Below, one piece after another: positions 34,276 through 46,588 of a stretch of 64,000 nucleotides of DNA (position 1 is the stretch's first letter; every line of letters starts with the position of its first letter). The position numbers were made by a program, and so were the translations under genes. The stretch comes from Cenococcum geophilum 1.58 (lineage: Eukaryota > Ascomycota > Dothideomycetes > Gloniales > Gloniaceae). Location: assembly GCA_001692895.1 (NCBI GenBank), contig KV748199.1:1178001-1242000 (forward strand). The letters run 5' to 3'. The notes under the pieces were generated by a model. The model worked only from the letters and a program-made list of their open reading frames with translations, did no database searches and was not told the DNA's origin.

Positions 34276-36440
34276 TTTTTATTTATTTTATTTATTTTTA
34301 TATCTATTGTATTATACTACGTACAATACTACGCATGTAGCCTTGGGCTATGGCGCTATAGTTCTATATATATAAATCCTTTCTAGGCAGCTTAATATAT
34401 ACTAGTAGCTATGTCCTAATAGTTTATAAACCCCTAAATTAGGAGTTTATAGTTTCCTAGTAAAATACTAAGATACTACAACTACTAGGGAATGAGAAAA
34501 TGGTAAGAAAAACTATAAGAAATCCTAACCCCTGTCCCTATCCTTTTGCAATTTATTTCTATCCTTTTGCTCTCTAATATCTTTTTAAGAGCCTAGTAGG
34601 AGTTGCCTCCTTCTAGAATCCTATCTGTTTTATTCTTCTATAGAATCTTCTTCGCATACTAGTTTAGCAGCTTTAAGAGTCTTACAGTCTTTACTATTAG
34701 CAAAGTGTTTTTCTTTACAATTAATGCAAAGAGGNGTGGTATGCTGGCAAGGCTTGCCTGTTATTATACAGGTAAAACAGGAATGGTCTTTAGATAAATG
34801 TGCAGCCGCACAGTATCTGCAGGCCCTAGTAGAGCACCTATCTCCTATATGGCCAAATTTTTGGCAGCTCGTACACTGCGTAGTAGGAGAGACTTTGAGG
34901 TATTTTACTACCTTAGTAGCTGTACCTGCAATTGATATCTCTTTTTGCTTAAGGATTTCTTGTCTTTTTTCTTCGTTCTCTATAGTAAAAACTATAGAGC
35001 CAAATCTGGTCTGTAGATTATATCTTTTTTCACTAGATAAAATCCATCTAGGTAGTCCTTATATCCTTATAGGATTAAAGGTCTTAATTTCTTCTTTTAG
35101 AAGCTTAGAGCCTCCTTCTCCTAGGAAAGGTAGGGTGGGAACCCCATAGGCTATAACTTAAACCCATGGTTCTAATTTTTGTTCTCTTTAAAAGGTAAAG
35201 CAGTTATACCAGATCTCCTTATACTTAACTAGGAAATCTGCATTATACTCTTCTGTAGTCGTAAGGAGAATATTTTATTTTCCTTTAGTTCTAGCTATGG
35301 ACGCTAGTACTAGCTTTTTTACTTGCAGTTTTAATGCGAATAGTTAATTAACTTTATTTCGTATAGAGAATATATCTAGGAATTGGTCCTTTTCGTCTAT
35401 AATTAGGACTAGCTTCCTTTCTTATAGCTGCTTTTTCTTACTTCTAGTAGAGGTAGAGCTAGTGCTAGGCGTGCTACTAGTTACCCTACTAGAAGAAGGA
35501 GGGGTAGNCGATAATNAGGAAGGTAGGGAGGATAAAGAAGGGAGGNCCTTCTTTAGCCTCTCTGCGTAAGTTTCTTTAATAGGAGCCACCTCCTTACGGA
35601 GAGCTCTTACTTCTTCTACTAGTCCTTTTAGGACATCGTTTGTCTTCTCTTTTTCTTTTTCTTTTTCTTTTTCTTCTTCTTCTTCTTGTATAAAGGGATT
35701 TCCTCCTAATAGGATACTTCGTATATAGTACACTAGCTGTTCAACTTGTTCTTTTATTTCTTCTCTTTCTTCTTCTTCTTCTTCTTCTAGCCCTTTATAA
35801 GCCTGGGTTAGGCTTTCTAAAGCGAAGCTAAGATGTTGTTCTAGAGAAAAGGAATAGGATGGTATATCATCCGTACTATCCGTAGTAGTTATTAGTTTTA
35901 TTATCTTTTTTGCAGGTTTTTAGTTTTCTTTTTTAGGAGAAGACTAAGGATGTCTTCTTTTTTCTCCTGCCCTAATTAGGCTAGGAGAAGGAGAAGGGGG
36001 AGAACAAGTAAATATAGAACCTTTATTACTTATTTCTATAGGAGGTTTTTTTTTAGACCTATTAGGCCTTGGCATTTTGTATCTTATATAGGAGTTTCTA
36101 GTTTTTACTATCCTTATACCCTTTCTCCTTACTAATCCTACTAGAAGATTTCTGGGGAGATTAGGCTAAAAGGTAGTAGAAAATCTAGCCTCTATATTTC
36201 GTGGTTTTGGTATTTAGTTTTAGTATTCCTGTCCGTGCCTCGCTTATAAGCTAGGACCACCCCTAAAAAGAATTTTCTGTTGGGGGAAAGGGGGTAAAAC
36301 AACAAATAAATCCACCTCTAGCTCGCTAGGCAGTAGGAATTAGGTCTTGAAAGTTAGAAAATCGATTGTTTTTGATGGTAAGATGGGTATGCGTAAGTTT
36401 TGGAGTGTGGCGCTACCTTTTGGTAAGGTTACATATGTAC
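34276..36440 (-). mobile_element. Tad-like LINE carrying ORF1 only
   Basis: Non-LTR retrotransposon on the minus strand with 10-bp target duplication ATTCGTCCTT: right copy 36441-36450, left copy 22615-22620 continued at 34272-34275 because a Gypsy later inserted inside it. The 3' end (34276 to about 34310) is an A-rich tail on the minus strand with repeated AAATAAAT words. Between ORF1's stop and this tail there are only about 350 bp, so ORF2 (endonuclease and reverse transcriptase) is absent. A 5' leader of about 365 bp precedes ORF1. Less AT-rich than the LTR elements around it but with C-to-T type stops. Confidence 0.8.
34630..36075 (-). pseudogene. LINE ORF1 (zinc-knuckle, nucleic-acid-binding protein)
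   Basis: Starts with ATG at 36075 (MPRPNRSKKKPP) and keeps one frame length to a TAA at 34630, 482 codons, with a few in-frame stops, for example just after the KKKQL at 35422. Parts: basic N-terminus, a Glu/Lys-rich coiled-coil (about 35640-35700, LVEEVRALRKEV following), then a Ser/Thr-rich linker, and near the C-terminus three Cys/His knuckles, seen in a second frame as CQKFGHIGDRC, CRYCAAAHLSKDHSC and CINCKEKHFANSKDC (about 34680-34870). A shift between the upstream frame and the knuckle frame is therefore likely. Three knuckles are usual in ORF1 of Tad-clade LINEs. Undetermined bases occur at 34735 and 35508-35546. Confidence 0.65.
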
Positions 36441-38355
36441 ATTCGTCCTTTATAAGCAGTTAAATTATTTATAGATTATTATAGTAGACTATTTTTTCCT
36501 TAAAGAAGCGACTCTACTAAATTAACTTAGTTCCTGCATAGGATAGAGCTATAAGCTCTGCCTCTATACTTAACCTTATTATTAACGTCTACTTAGTAGA
36601 GCGCTAATTAATTGCTCCTCTAAATAGGGGAAATAGATATCTTTCTATATTACGTCTACTTATTAAATTATCTCTAAACGCTGCGTTGCTTGCCCCTATA
36701 AAGGCTTAGCTTCCTATATCCTATTTTAAGTATTTAATTATAAGAGTTCTAGTTTAATATAGGTATGCAATTATTTAATAGGCTGCAGCGTTATATAGAG
36801 GTAAGGGGTTTTATAGGAACTTTAATAGCTTGCTTAAAACTTTAGCTATATTAGGCGTTATAATATAAATAGTATGAAGTAGAGATTTAACTATCCTTTA
36901 GTATATATAGATGTCCTATTTTAAAGCTTTTTTTAGATTAAATAGGAGCTTATTAGTAACTATAGGTATACTAACTAAGCGTATATTAGTTAGGTAAAAT
37001 AAATAAGTAATCTTCTTAATATAGGAGTCTTAATAGAGCTATAGCTTTCTTTAACTTCTGTTTTTTATAATTTAAATTTCTAGGAACTAGGATAGGTTAC
37101 CTAGATCTTTTATCTTATACTTCCTTATTAGTACTTCTTTAAAGCTCTAAAGCTCTAATTAATTTTCTCTAGTAAAGGCGATATAGATATCGTTTATATA
37201 GAAGAAGATAATTAGTAATTTATTATAGTAGAGGCACAGCTCCCTACTAACGGGTTTTAGCCCTAATTTAATAAGTTTCTTGCTAAAGTTATTATACTAA
37301 AAACGTAGCGATTATTAAAGTCTATAAAGAGCTCTGCGTAATAGTAGATGTTTACCTTTATAAGTAAATTCGTCTGGATATTTAATATAGACTACTTTGT
37401 TAATTAGGCTGTTTATAAACGTATTAATAGTATTATCCTACTAAACGTCTAAATTAGATACTGCAATAATTGCTATAAGGGCTTTAAAGACTTTAGCTCC
37501 TAGAGTGTAACGGGACTAGCCTAGTTACAGTAGGAATGTCTTGGTGAAACACTTAACAGATAAATTCCAACGCTTTAACCAAATTCTACTAGATCAATTG
37601 AATTCTACTAAAGTCTGTTAAAGACCGTATGCGTATATACGCACGCATTAACCACCAAGCCCCTAACTATTTAATTATATAATTCTCTTATTATTCCCTT
37701 CTCTTCTTTATACAACGTCTTATTTTTAGCAAGAGCTATATACCCTTAGATTTAGATAAAATTTATATTATTCCTTTAAATCTTCCCTAAAGTCTCTCTG
37801 CGCCCTTATATTACGTTATATTAAAACAACTACTATTAAAATAGCAAATAAACTTAAACCTACTATATTAACTATAAGCATTATAGCCCTAGTTAGGGAA
37901 CAGTTAACTATAATACAACAGTCCTTTATAGATGCTTTAGCCCAACAGCAAGTAATATTAGAAGTTTAGTACTAGTAATTAATAGGAATAATCCGCGAAG
38001 AACTCTATAACCTTAAAGCACTTATATTAGAGGCCCTAATAATAACACCTATAAATAAAATTAAAATAACTATATATAAACCTAGCCCATTAAATATAAA
38101 CCCTAAACTAGTAATAGTAACTTAACCTATACTTATAATAAACCCGGTACCTATTATAAAATCTAAAAAGCTCCCTAACCCTCTAATATTTAATAGAAAT
38201 TAAAATAACCTATATCCCTTTATAACTAAGCTCCGTTTTAAACTTTTAATAAACTATAACTAATACCCTACTAAAGCTAGCAAGATTAGCTATAGAATGT
38301 CTTATTTAAGCAAAAACGCTATATAAACTATAGACCCATTCTTCTATAATAGCAC

Positions 38356-41300
38356 TATTAGGAATAGGGCAAATTGCCGACATATAAGGCAAATTGCCGT
38401 CACGTGGGGCAAGTTGCCGTCACGTATCGCCGCGGCGCTAGCGTGGCGAGGAGCCTTAAGCTCTTCGCCCTTCCTAATAGAAGAAATATATACAATAACA
38501 ATTATCATACTATCTACGAACCGTAGCTACGTAATATCCCCTTATAAGTCTAACACTAATTAGTGGTTAACTTTACAGTTATGCCATAGAACAGCTAGGT
38601 ATTCACTAAGAAGAGATAAGCCACTGTACTAGTGCTACTCGTGCTAAGGGAAGCTATCTTTTAAGGTTAGAACTGGTCCTAAACCTTAAATAGAACTCTT
38701 CCACAAATCTAAGGATTTAAAGGCCAGAACTGGTCCTAAGCCTTCCCCAGATTACAGATTCTTGCGTCTATTATACAAAACAACATACTTTATAAGTCTT
38801 CGCGATTTAAGGCTAGAACTAGTCCTAAGCCCTATAATTATAAATATACGTCACAAACGCGTACTAAACGACAATCCCTATACTACCAATATTCCCTTCC
38901 TCTAAAGATATAACTATAGCTACTCCAAATAACTAGAGAGACTCCTTACCACTAAAGGTAGCTATATACGCGAAACTTATTAATAAAGATTAGGACGCAT
39001 TTACCTTTAATATAACAACCTATACCGTAAAACAAGTTAACGGCTTTCTCCTACACTATATTCTATTCTACTAAAATAGCTACTACGCCGATTTACAGTT
39101 ATGGGAATACTTTAGGGAGGATTTTATAGAATAGACCGCCGACACCTAGGCACTTAGCAATATTAATATTATTTAGGATTTTTAAGACTCCCTTTAAAGG
39201 AATAGGGTATATATTGCTAAGGACAGTAACCTAATTACCAGTAATATTTACGCCGTTCTTACTAGTATAGAAAAACCAGTATAGACGGAAGCTAAGATTA
39301 TACATTAACTACGGAAACCCAAAACCAACCTATATTCTTTAAAAGGCAACTTTAATTCGGAACAAAACCCCTAGAACGCTACTCTCCCACCTAGAGGTGC
39401 TCTCCCACCTAAAGGTACTCTTCCTCTACCTCCACCACCTCTAACTCCTCTATCCCAGCCAACCAATAAGCCTCTATCTTAAAAAGTTATAAATCTAATA
39501 AAGGTATATTTAGATAAAAAAAAGAAGTTTAAAAAAGAATTATATAACATACTTAAAGCAAAACTATAGGTTTTTTATAACTGCTGCAATAAGGTTAGAA
39601 TTTAACGCCACTAGTTCTATTATACTTTCTCTATTATATTAAAGGGATGGGCAGCAACATTCTATTACAACTATATTATAGGTAAAAACTATAGCTTTAA
39701 TATAATACTTTAGCTTACTAGAGCCTACTTTAAAACCAATAAGAACCGCTAACTCTATATATCCGAATAACGGGAGACTATATTTTAGAGAGTTATTACT
39801 TCTAACCCAATAATAACTCGCCTAGAGTGTCTTTAACTACTCTTTAATAAACTCCAGAAAATCTAACGTGGTTTTACCGAAACCTACTAAAATAAGAATA
39901 GTCTAAGGGACTAGGTTATCTTAGCATGCTATAGCATTCCTAAGTGCAACTTAGCGCTATATAAACCTATAGATATATTTAAAGGAGTATATACCAAACT
40001 ACGCTCCGCTATAGGCACTGTAATACGAATATAAGAACCCCAACAATTCTATACTAAAAACCCTATTTAAACCGGGATTCCAGACCAATATAATTATAAC
40101 TAGACTAATTAAATATATAGTGGCCAGAGTAGGGGATATAGTAGAGGGTATAATTAATGTTAACTATAAAGCAATCGTGGAGGTCCTTATAGAGGTTTAT
40201 TTCGGAACAACCGTTAAAAAAAGTGCTACGTTTATAAGAAGCCAAATTACTAGTTAAATAGACACTCTCTTAATAAGCGAAAGGAGGTATATAACAAGTT
40301 CCGACAAAATGCGAGAAACATTAGAAATTATAAGGTCACTATAGCCTACTTTTAAAGCTTTCTAGTTTAATATAAAGGCATAGAAGACCTTAAGGATAAG
40401 GTTAATAAGGCTAAATAGCTCCTTATAGATATAGATATTAAGGACTACTCTCCCAACCAATACTTTACTAAGTATAGTAAGGTAAATGGCATATAAACCG
40501 TTACTATCCTTAATAACTAATCTACGTTCCATTCTGTTATAAAGTTAAATATCTTTAATAAGCTAAAGAAAAGTTCTGCGTTCTCCTTTAATGACAGATA
40601 CTCAGCAAACATCTTTTATAGTATTATACTAGATACTAGAGCCGCAGGAGTATCTATAGTAGGAGAACCTCAAGTTCGAGCTCTTTAGCAGCTTAATAGC
40701 TCTGTTTAAATTAACCAATTAACAGTAGGCCAACATACAATTCGCTTCAGTAAGGGTACTATAATATCTCTTGGCACAATTAAGGTCCAAACCCTATTAG
40801 AATATATTACCTTCTATATTATTCCCGCAAATACCCCATTCCTATTCTATATCCAAGATATAAATAAATTAGGCGTTAAGCTTAATAACCTTAAGAATAT
40901 ACTTATTTAGGGAGATAATTAGGTGCCCATTATACGCAAGTAGGGTTACCCTTAGTTACTCCTCTAATAACTAGAAAGGAGCGTTGCTTAAAGTTACTTA
41001 ACCGAGTTAGAGCTACGTTAACTACACCATTATTTTAGCCACCCATCCGTTTACTAACTACTTAGGGTTTTTTAACGAGTAGGTTATAAAGTTAAGGTTA
41101 AGGTAATTAAGTATCTTATAAAGTACTGCTATTACTACTAAATAAACCAGAAGTCCCCTAGCCGATTTAAGTTTACCCTTAAAGATAACTATAACTTTAA
41201 CTTCTATATTATTATTAATATTATATATCTTAACGGCAAGCCAGTCCTCTAAGCTATTAACTTATTAACCTCCTTCCAAGCCGCACGTTTCTTAAGGGAT

Positions 41301-44217
41301 ATATTAGCTAGAAATATATAGGATACCCTTTAGTTATACTAGATTAATATCTACCTAGGACCCCCTAATTAAATTATTTACGACGTAAAAAAGAACTTCT
41401 TATCTGCGGAGTTTCGATAATAGGTAAAAGCAATAGCAATTAAGGTTAAGGAAGTCCCTATTAAGGTATATAATAGTATTAGAAAAGTAGAGCAATACTA
41501 TATACTATTACGCCAAGTATATAAGATTATTTCTTTAGAACTAGAGGACGCTAGTAAAGAAATTATCTTATAGATAGCTGTTAAGGCTATTAACAATTCC
41601 GCTGGCCCAAATAGGCTTATACCCATATTACTAGTCTTTAGCGCCTACCCTTAAATAACTAACAATTCTCTACTATCTCCCTCTATTATATAATAAGCTA
41701 AGGCTATTCGCAAAGCAACAAAGGAGGTATAACGTCTATACACTACGCGCTAGGTTAATAATGTACTAGGAATAAGAAATAGCCTAAACACCTTAACTAC
41801 GCTTAATCTACCACTCTAATCTAAAGTATAGGTATAGCGTAAAAAGGGAGGATAGTTAGGCCTACATAAACTTATTATAATTAATAGTTAAACTTATACT
41901 CTTTAGATGCCCCATAAACCTACTTAATTCCATTTAACTATTATTAGGCCCTACTATAAAGATAATAGTTTTAAGCCTTTATAGGATACCCCAGAAGATA
42001 CCCTAGAAGATGCCCTAGAGGAGAACCACAATCAACATGCCCTAAAAGGCGACTGTAATCCTAATATAATTATAGTAGACATACCACAACTATAACGCGG
42101 TAGAGGTCGCCTAAAGGGATTACAAAATCACTAATATCTTATTAATTTTAAAGAGCAATTTATTATTGCTATAGAGAGTAAAGTCAAGTTATTAATGGCC
42201 TTTATAACAGCTAAAGAGAAGGCTAACTTTAAGCTCGTAAAACAGCTCTAAAAGGAAGGTTATATTATAACTCCAGAAGCTCCTTTCTAAGCATCTAACA
42301 AGCAGGAAATCGATAGTCTTATTACAAGAGGAGTCTTTAAATTCAAGAAGTATAACCCTACTAAGTTCAATGGAATTCGCATCTTTAAGTTAAAAATAGT
42401 TAATAAGATTAAGGGTAAGGCTACTAACGCCCCATTTAAGAAATTAAGGCTTGTTATCTAAGGCTATAACAATAACGGCAAGGAGACAATCCTTATATAA
42501 TCCCCTATAATTTAACAAGCTAGTTAGTAAGTTATTATTACACTAGCTCCCTCCTTAATAAAGAACGGAATAGCAGTTTATTTATAAGATATCACTTAAG
42601 CCTACACCTAATTAGAGACGCGCCTTTAGCGCTTAATACTAGTATATCTTCTAGAGTAAATTCGCTACTAATATCCCAAAGATATAATTATAGTTGTGCT
42701 TAAGCCACTATATAGAATTATAGAGGTAGGAACTTATTAGTAGGCTACCTATAGCAAGCACCATAAAGAGAAGCTTCTAATAACTACCTCTATATTTAAT
42801 CCCTACTTCCTTATTATAACTATAGGAACTCTATTCGGAATCGTTAGCATATAAACTAATAATATAATCATCTTAGGAGACAATTAATTCTTAGCTCTTA
42901 AGGAAAATAAGCTAGTAAAGGTAAATCTTATAGTAAAGCCAAAGGAAAGACTTAATATAATAACGCTATTACTCTTTAACGGATGTATCCTTTCCCTAAA
43001 CAAGGACTCTATTACTTTACGCTAGAAGGGTTAAGGCAAGAAGATTAACGTTATTAACGTTAATTCCCTAAAGTAAGGATATGTAAAGCAACGCGCTCGC
43101 GGAGCTTATATTACTTCTATCTATCAGCCTAAGGCTTCCTTTAATCTCTCTATTGCCGCTTAACACTAAAAACCAACTAAGGAGGATATCCTTACCCTAA
43201 ATAAGCGCCTTTCCTAGCAAATAACCCATCTTAATTAGGGACTACTCTATATATCTATTAATCTTCCCACCGCTAAGCTCTTTATATTTATTAACGGGTT
43301 ATTTATAAATAACAAAGATTTTAGCTCCTAGCTAGAATATAAGATTATTATTATAAACGAATCTACTAGAGAGAATAACTTTACAATCTACGGTAATCTT
43401 ATCTATTAAAGCTTAACTAAGAGCAAGCGCATTACTTAAAGCGTTCTAGCGTTAGAGATATATAGAATAGTTAGCGGAGTTAATATAGCAATTATAATTA
43501 GAACTACCCTTAAGATAATTATAGATCGGCTCGAACTTCCCGCTATTCCTATAATCATATACACTAACTTATATTCCCTCTATAAGTATTTAGTTAAGCT
43601 TAGTACTATAAAGGAGAAGCGTCTTATAATTAATATTATAGCCCTTTAGCAATCCTATAAGCGTTAAGAACTCTTTAAGATTTAATAGATTAATGGCTAA
43701 AATAACCTAGTAGATGTAATAACAAAGGCAAACCTAAATAAGGCACTAAAGACGTTCGTTAATATAAATACTCTATATATACGAGTTAAAGGTTAGGTTA
43801 AAAGGGAGTAAAAGGATTCTATAGACCCTAATTCTAAACAGCTAATTAGGATTTTCCATCCCCGGGATAGAAAATCGCTATTTGCTCGCTTATAACTAGC
43901 GCCTTAGCGGCCCACTCGTCTTCGCGTTAACCCCTAACGCCCTTCTTCTTCTTCTTCCTTCCCTTAGCTTTGTACCTTTATATAGTAGCAATCTATAAGT
44001 GTCTATAGATGGCAACTACAAAAAGAAGAGTTGTTAGTATTGGGAATAGGATAAATTGCCGCCATATAAGGCAAATTGCCGTCACGTGTCGCCGCGGCGC
44101 TAGCGTGGCAAGGAGCCTTAAGCTCTTCGCCCTTCCTAATAGAAGAAATATATACAATAACAATCATCATACTATCTACGAACCGTAGCTACGTAATATC
44201 CCCTTATAAGTCCAACA
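38356..44217 (+). mobile_element. Copia LTR retroelement, copy A (fossil, complete in outline)
   Basis: LTRs 38356-38555 (200 bp) and 44038-44217 (180 bp), family ends TGTTGG...CCAACA (the first bases read TATTAGG and TATTGGG here). Target duplication AGCAC at 38351-38355 and 44218-44222. Plus orientation with gag-like region (about 38.9-40.2 kb), protease and integrase (40.4-41.8 kb), reverse transcriptase and RNase H (42.1-43.8 kb). The LTRs differ by one 20-bp unit of the GGCAA-TTGCCGTCACGT repeat. Same family as the copy at 48859-54938. Many RIP-type breaks. Confidence 0.85.
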
Positions 44218-44591
44218 AGCACCTTTATTAATTTTAAAATCTTTATCTCTCTACTAAAATAAATATATAATAACGCCAGCCGTAAATATATAGCTATTAC
44301 TAAACTTAAAAATCTATAATAACGGAACCAAGACTTTACTAGCTTCTTTTCGGAATTTTTAGGCTTTATTAATAAACTAGATTGGAATAAAGCTGCTAGA
44401 GTTACTACTCTCTGTTAAGCTATTTTAGATAAAATTAGAGTATAGTTAGTAGGTAAAGAACTGCCAAAGAACTTACCCAAATTTGCTATAATATATTAAC
44501 AAATTAATAAGGACCTTTAATATAACAAACAGACTTATTCCCTAAAGCCAACTATACCTTATATTTAAAACTCTATAAAACCGGTAACGTA

Positions 44592-44995
44592 ATCGAGGGG
44601 TCAGTGGGCCAGATAGGTTAGTGGGCCACCTCAAAAATTAGAAAATTTATACTTTAACGTCTTAACAAACACTTAATAATAAATTCTGATAATTTAGATT
44701 TGGGCTTTTATATACGCTCTGCAGCTTCTATTAAAGTTATATAGTAATTAGTTTAGTGATTTTTAAGATATAGTAATTTGGCTTTATTTTAGCCCCCAAA
44801 TTATAATATCTTAAAAACTACTAAACTAATTATTATGCAACTTTAACACAAGCTGTAGAGTGTATATGAAAGTCCAAATCTAAATTATTGGAATTTATTA
44901 TTAAGTGGTTGTTGAGATATTAAAGTATGAATTTTCTAATTTTTGGTGAGTTTTGAGGTGGCCCACTGACCCATCTGGCCCACTGACCCCTCGAT
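44592..44995. mobile_element. 404-bp foldback MITE (Tc1/mariner-like, TA target)
   Basis: The whole element is a near-perfect palindrome: ATCGAGGGGTCAGTGGGCC at the left (44592-44610) is mirrored by GGCCCACTGACCCCTCGAT at the right (44977-44995), and complementarity continues inwards through the AAATTAGAAAATT-type segments to a centre near 44790. It is flanked by TA on both sides (44590-44591 and 44996-44997), the target duplication of Tc1/mariner elements. No coding capacity. It interrupts the gag region of the Gypsy that begins at 37506. The ends keep their GC-rich, unmutated sequence, so it may be younger than the RIP of its host. Confidence 0.85.
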
Positions 44996-46588
44996 TACGT
45001 TATATACCCTAAAGCGCGACCCATCTCTAAGACCTAAAAGCCCTATATACAACCCTATAGACCTTAATACCACCTAATCCTATATACCCTTAAAAACTAA
45101 TAAATAAAGAACTTAAGCTGCGAATGGAGAATGCTTTAGATGCGGTAAAAAGGGGTATATTTAAAGGAATTGTCGAACTTACCCTTTTAAAAAGGTCTAA
45201 CGTAGTTCCTCTCGGTCCTTAAATCGTACTTATTCTATAAATTATACTCAGTTACTATAAAGTGTCTTACCTTTAGTTAATTTGGAAAATAAATCATTCT
45301 AAGGCCAAGTTACGCCTTAGGATAAGAAATAAAAGAGTATACGTGTTTAGGCTTTTCTAGCGCTAATATATAATATAACTCCCTTAATATACTTAGTAAA
45401 TTTAAATACTTAAAAAATAGAAGGAAGTATAAATCCTTATAGATAGCGGAGCTACTAGTATAGGCTTTATTAATACAAACTACGTAAAAACTTAACGCTT
45501 AAATTTAAAGAAACTTAATAAGCCCTAAGGCCTATAAGGCTTTAATAATAAGCCTTTAATATACAGTAAACTAACGTACTACGCTCTTATAAAGATGCGG
45601 ATAAATAAACACCTTAAATATATTTCCCTATTTATAATACCTTTAAAGCATTATAAGGTAATACTTAAATATAGATAGCTAAAATAATATAACCCTTTAA
45701 TTAGCTAGGTTAAAGAAACACTAAAATTCCGTATAACCTACTACTAAAGTTATTACTTAAAATACCACTTGCCCTATAAATATATATATAACTATTTAAA
45801 TTTAATATAATACAAATTGCCCTTACTATAAACCTTAAATTAATATAATAAAGTTATAACTGCTAATCGCGGTAAAGAATGCGAAGATAATATATTAAAA
45901 CCCCTTAAAATTTATATAGTACAAGCCGCACCATTTTATTTATTAGCAAGAAAATAAGACTATAAAATCTTTACTATAATACTAAAAGATATTAAGAAGG
46001 CATTAAAACTAAAGTAATATATTAACCCTCAACCTCTTATACCTAAAGAAAGGATTTATTCGCCTTAGTTAATTACTATTTACCTTATTTATACTATTTA
46101 TTAAGAAACCTAAAGGAAGCTTAAGGTTTTATGTCGATTATTAAGCCCTAAATGCAATTACGATTTAAAACTAATATCCAATTTCTCTGCTTTAAGAAAC
46201 GCTTAACCGCTTAATAAAAGCACAATATTTTATAAAGCTTGACGTAGTTACTGCCTTTAATTAAATCCGTATTCGTGAAGGGAATAAGAAGTATTCGGCT
46301 TTCCGTATATAATAGGGACTTTTTAAATACCTAGTAATGCCATTTAGTATAAAAAATGGTCCCAGTATGTTTTAGTAATACGTTAATAATATACTTCGCG
46401 AATTCCTTAATATATTTATTACTGTATATATTAATAATATCTTAATATATTTATCTTCGCTTTCTAAGCATTAAAAACACGTCTAAATAGTCTTTAAACG
46501 CCTGCGAGACGCGGGCTTATAATGCGACATTAAGAAATATAAATTCTATACGTTTAAAGTTACGTACTTCGGCCTAATTATATCCTAT

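Larger units (their letters stand above)
22126..37505 (-). mobile_element. Copia-type LTR retroelement (fossil, 5' part missing), host of nested insertions
   Basis: Minus-strand Copia remnant visible in two pieces, 22126-22620 and 36441-37505, the rest of the span being later insertions. The left piece holds a probable LTR of about 160 bp (from TGTTAC at 22126 to about 22285), a purine-tract complement (CCCCCTTAG) and the end of the RNase H region; the right piece carries RNase H and part of the reverse transcriptase. The two pieces read on in the correct order once the insertions are ignored. The 5' half is not in the window, because another element begins at 37506. Heavily RIP-mutated, broken in many places; it is the oldest layer of this stack. 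Confidence 0.6.
37506..46588 (+). mobile_element. Gypsy LTR retroelement, 5' part (fossil), host of nested insertions
   Basis: A left LTR of about 315 bp begins TGTAACGGG at 37506 and ends GTTATA near 37820 (inverted ends TGTAAC/GTTACA allowing for RIP). A gag-like region follows, is interrupted by the Copia at 38356-44217 (the gag resumes at 44218) and by a MITE at 44592-44995, then protease and reverse transcriptase regions (45.2-46.58 kb). The recognisable sequence stops abruptly at 46588, at the start of the unit with inverted ends. No right LTR is seen in the window. Many breaks. Confidence 0.65.

Noticed and set aside
34724-35149. 141-codon plus-strand frame in the LINE
   Set aside because: Antisense to ORF1; the minus strand carries the zinc knuckles.
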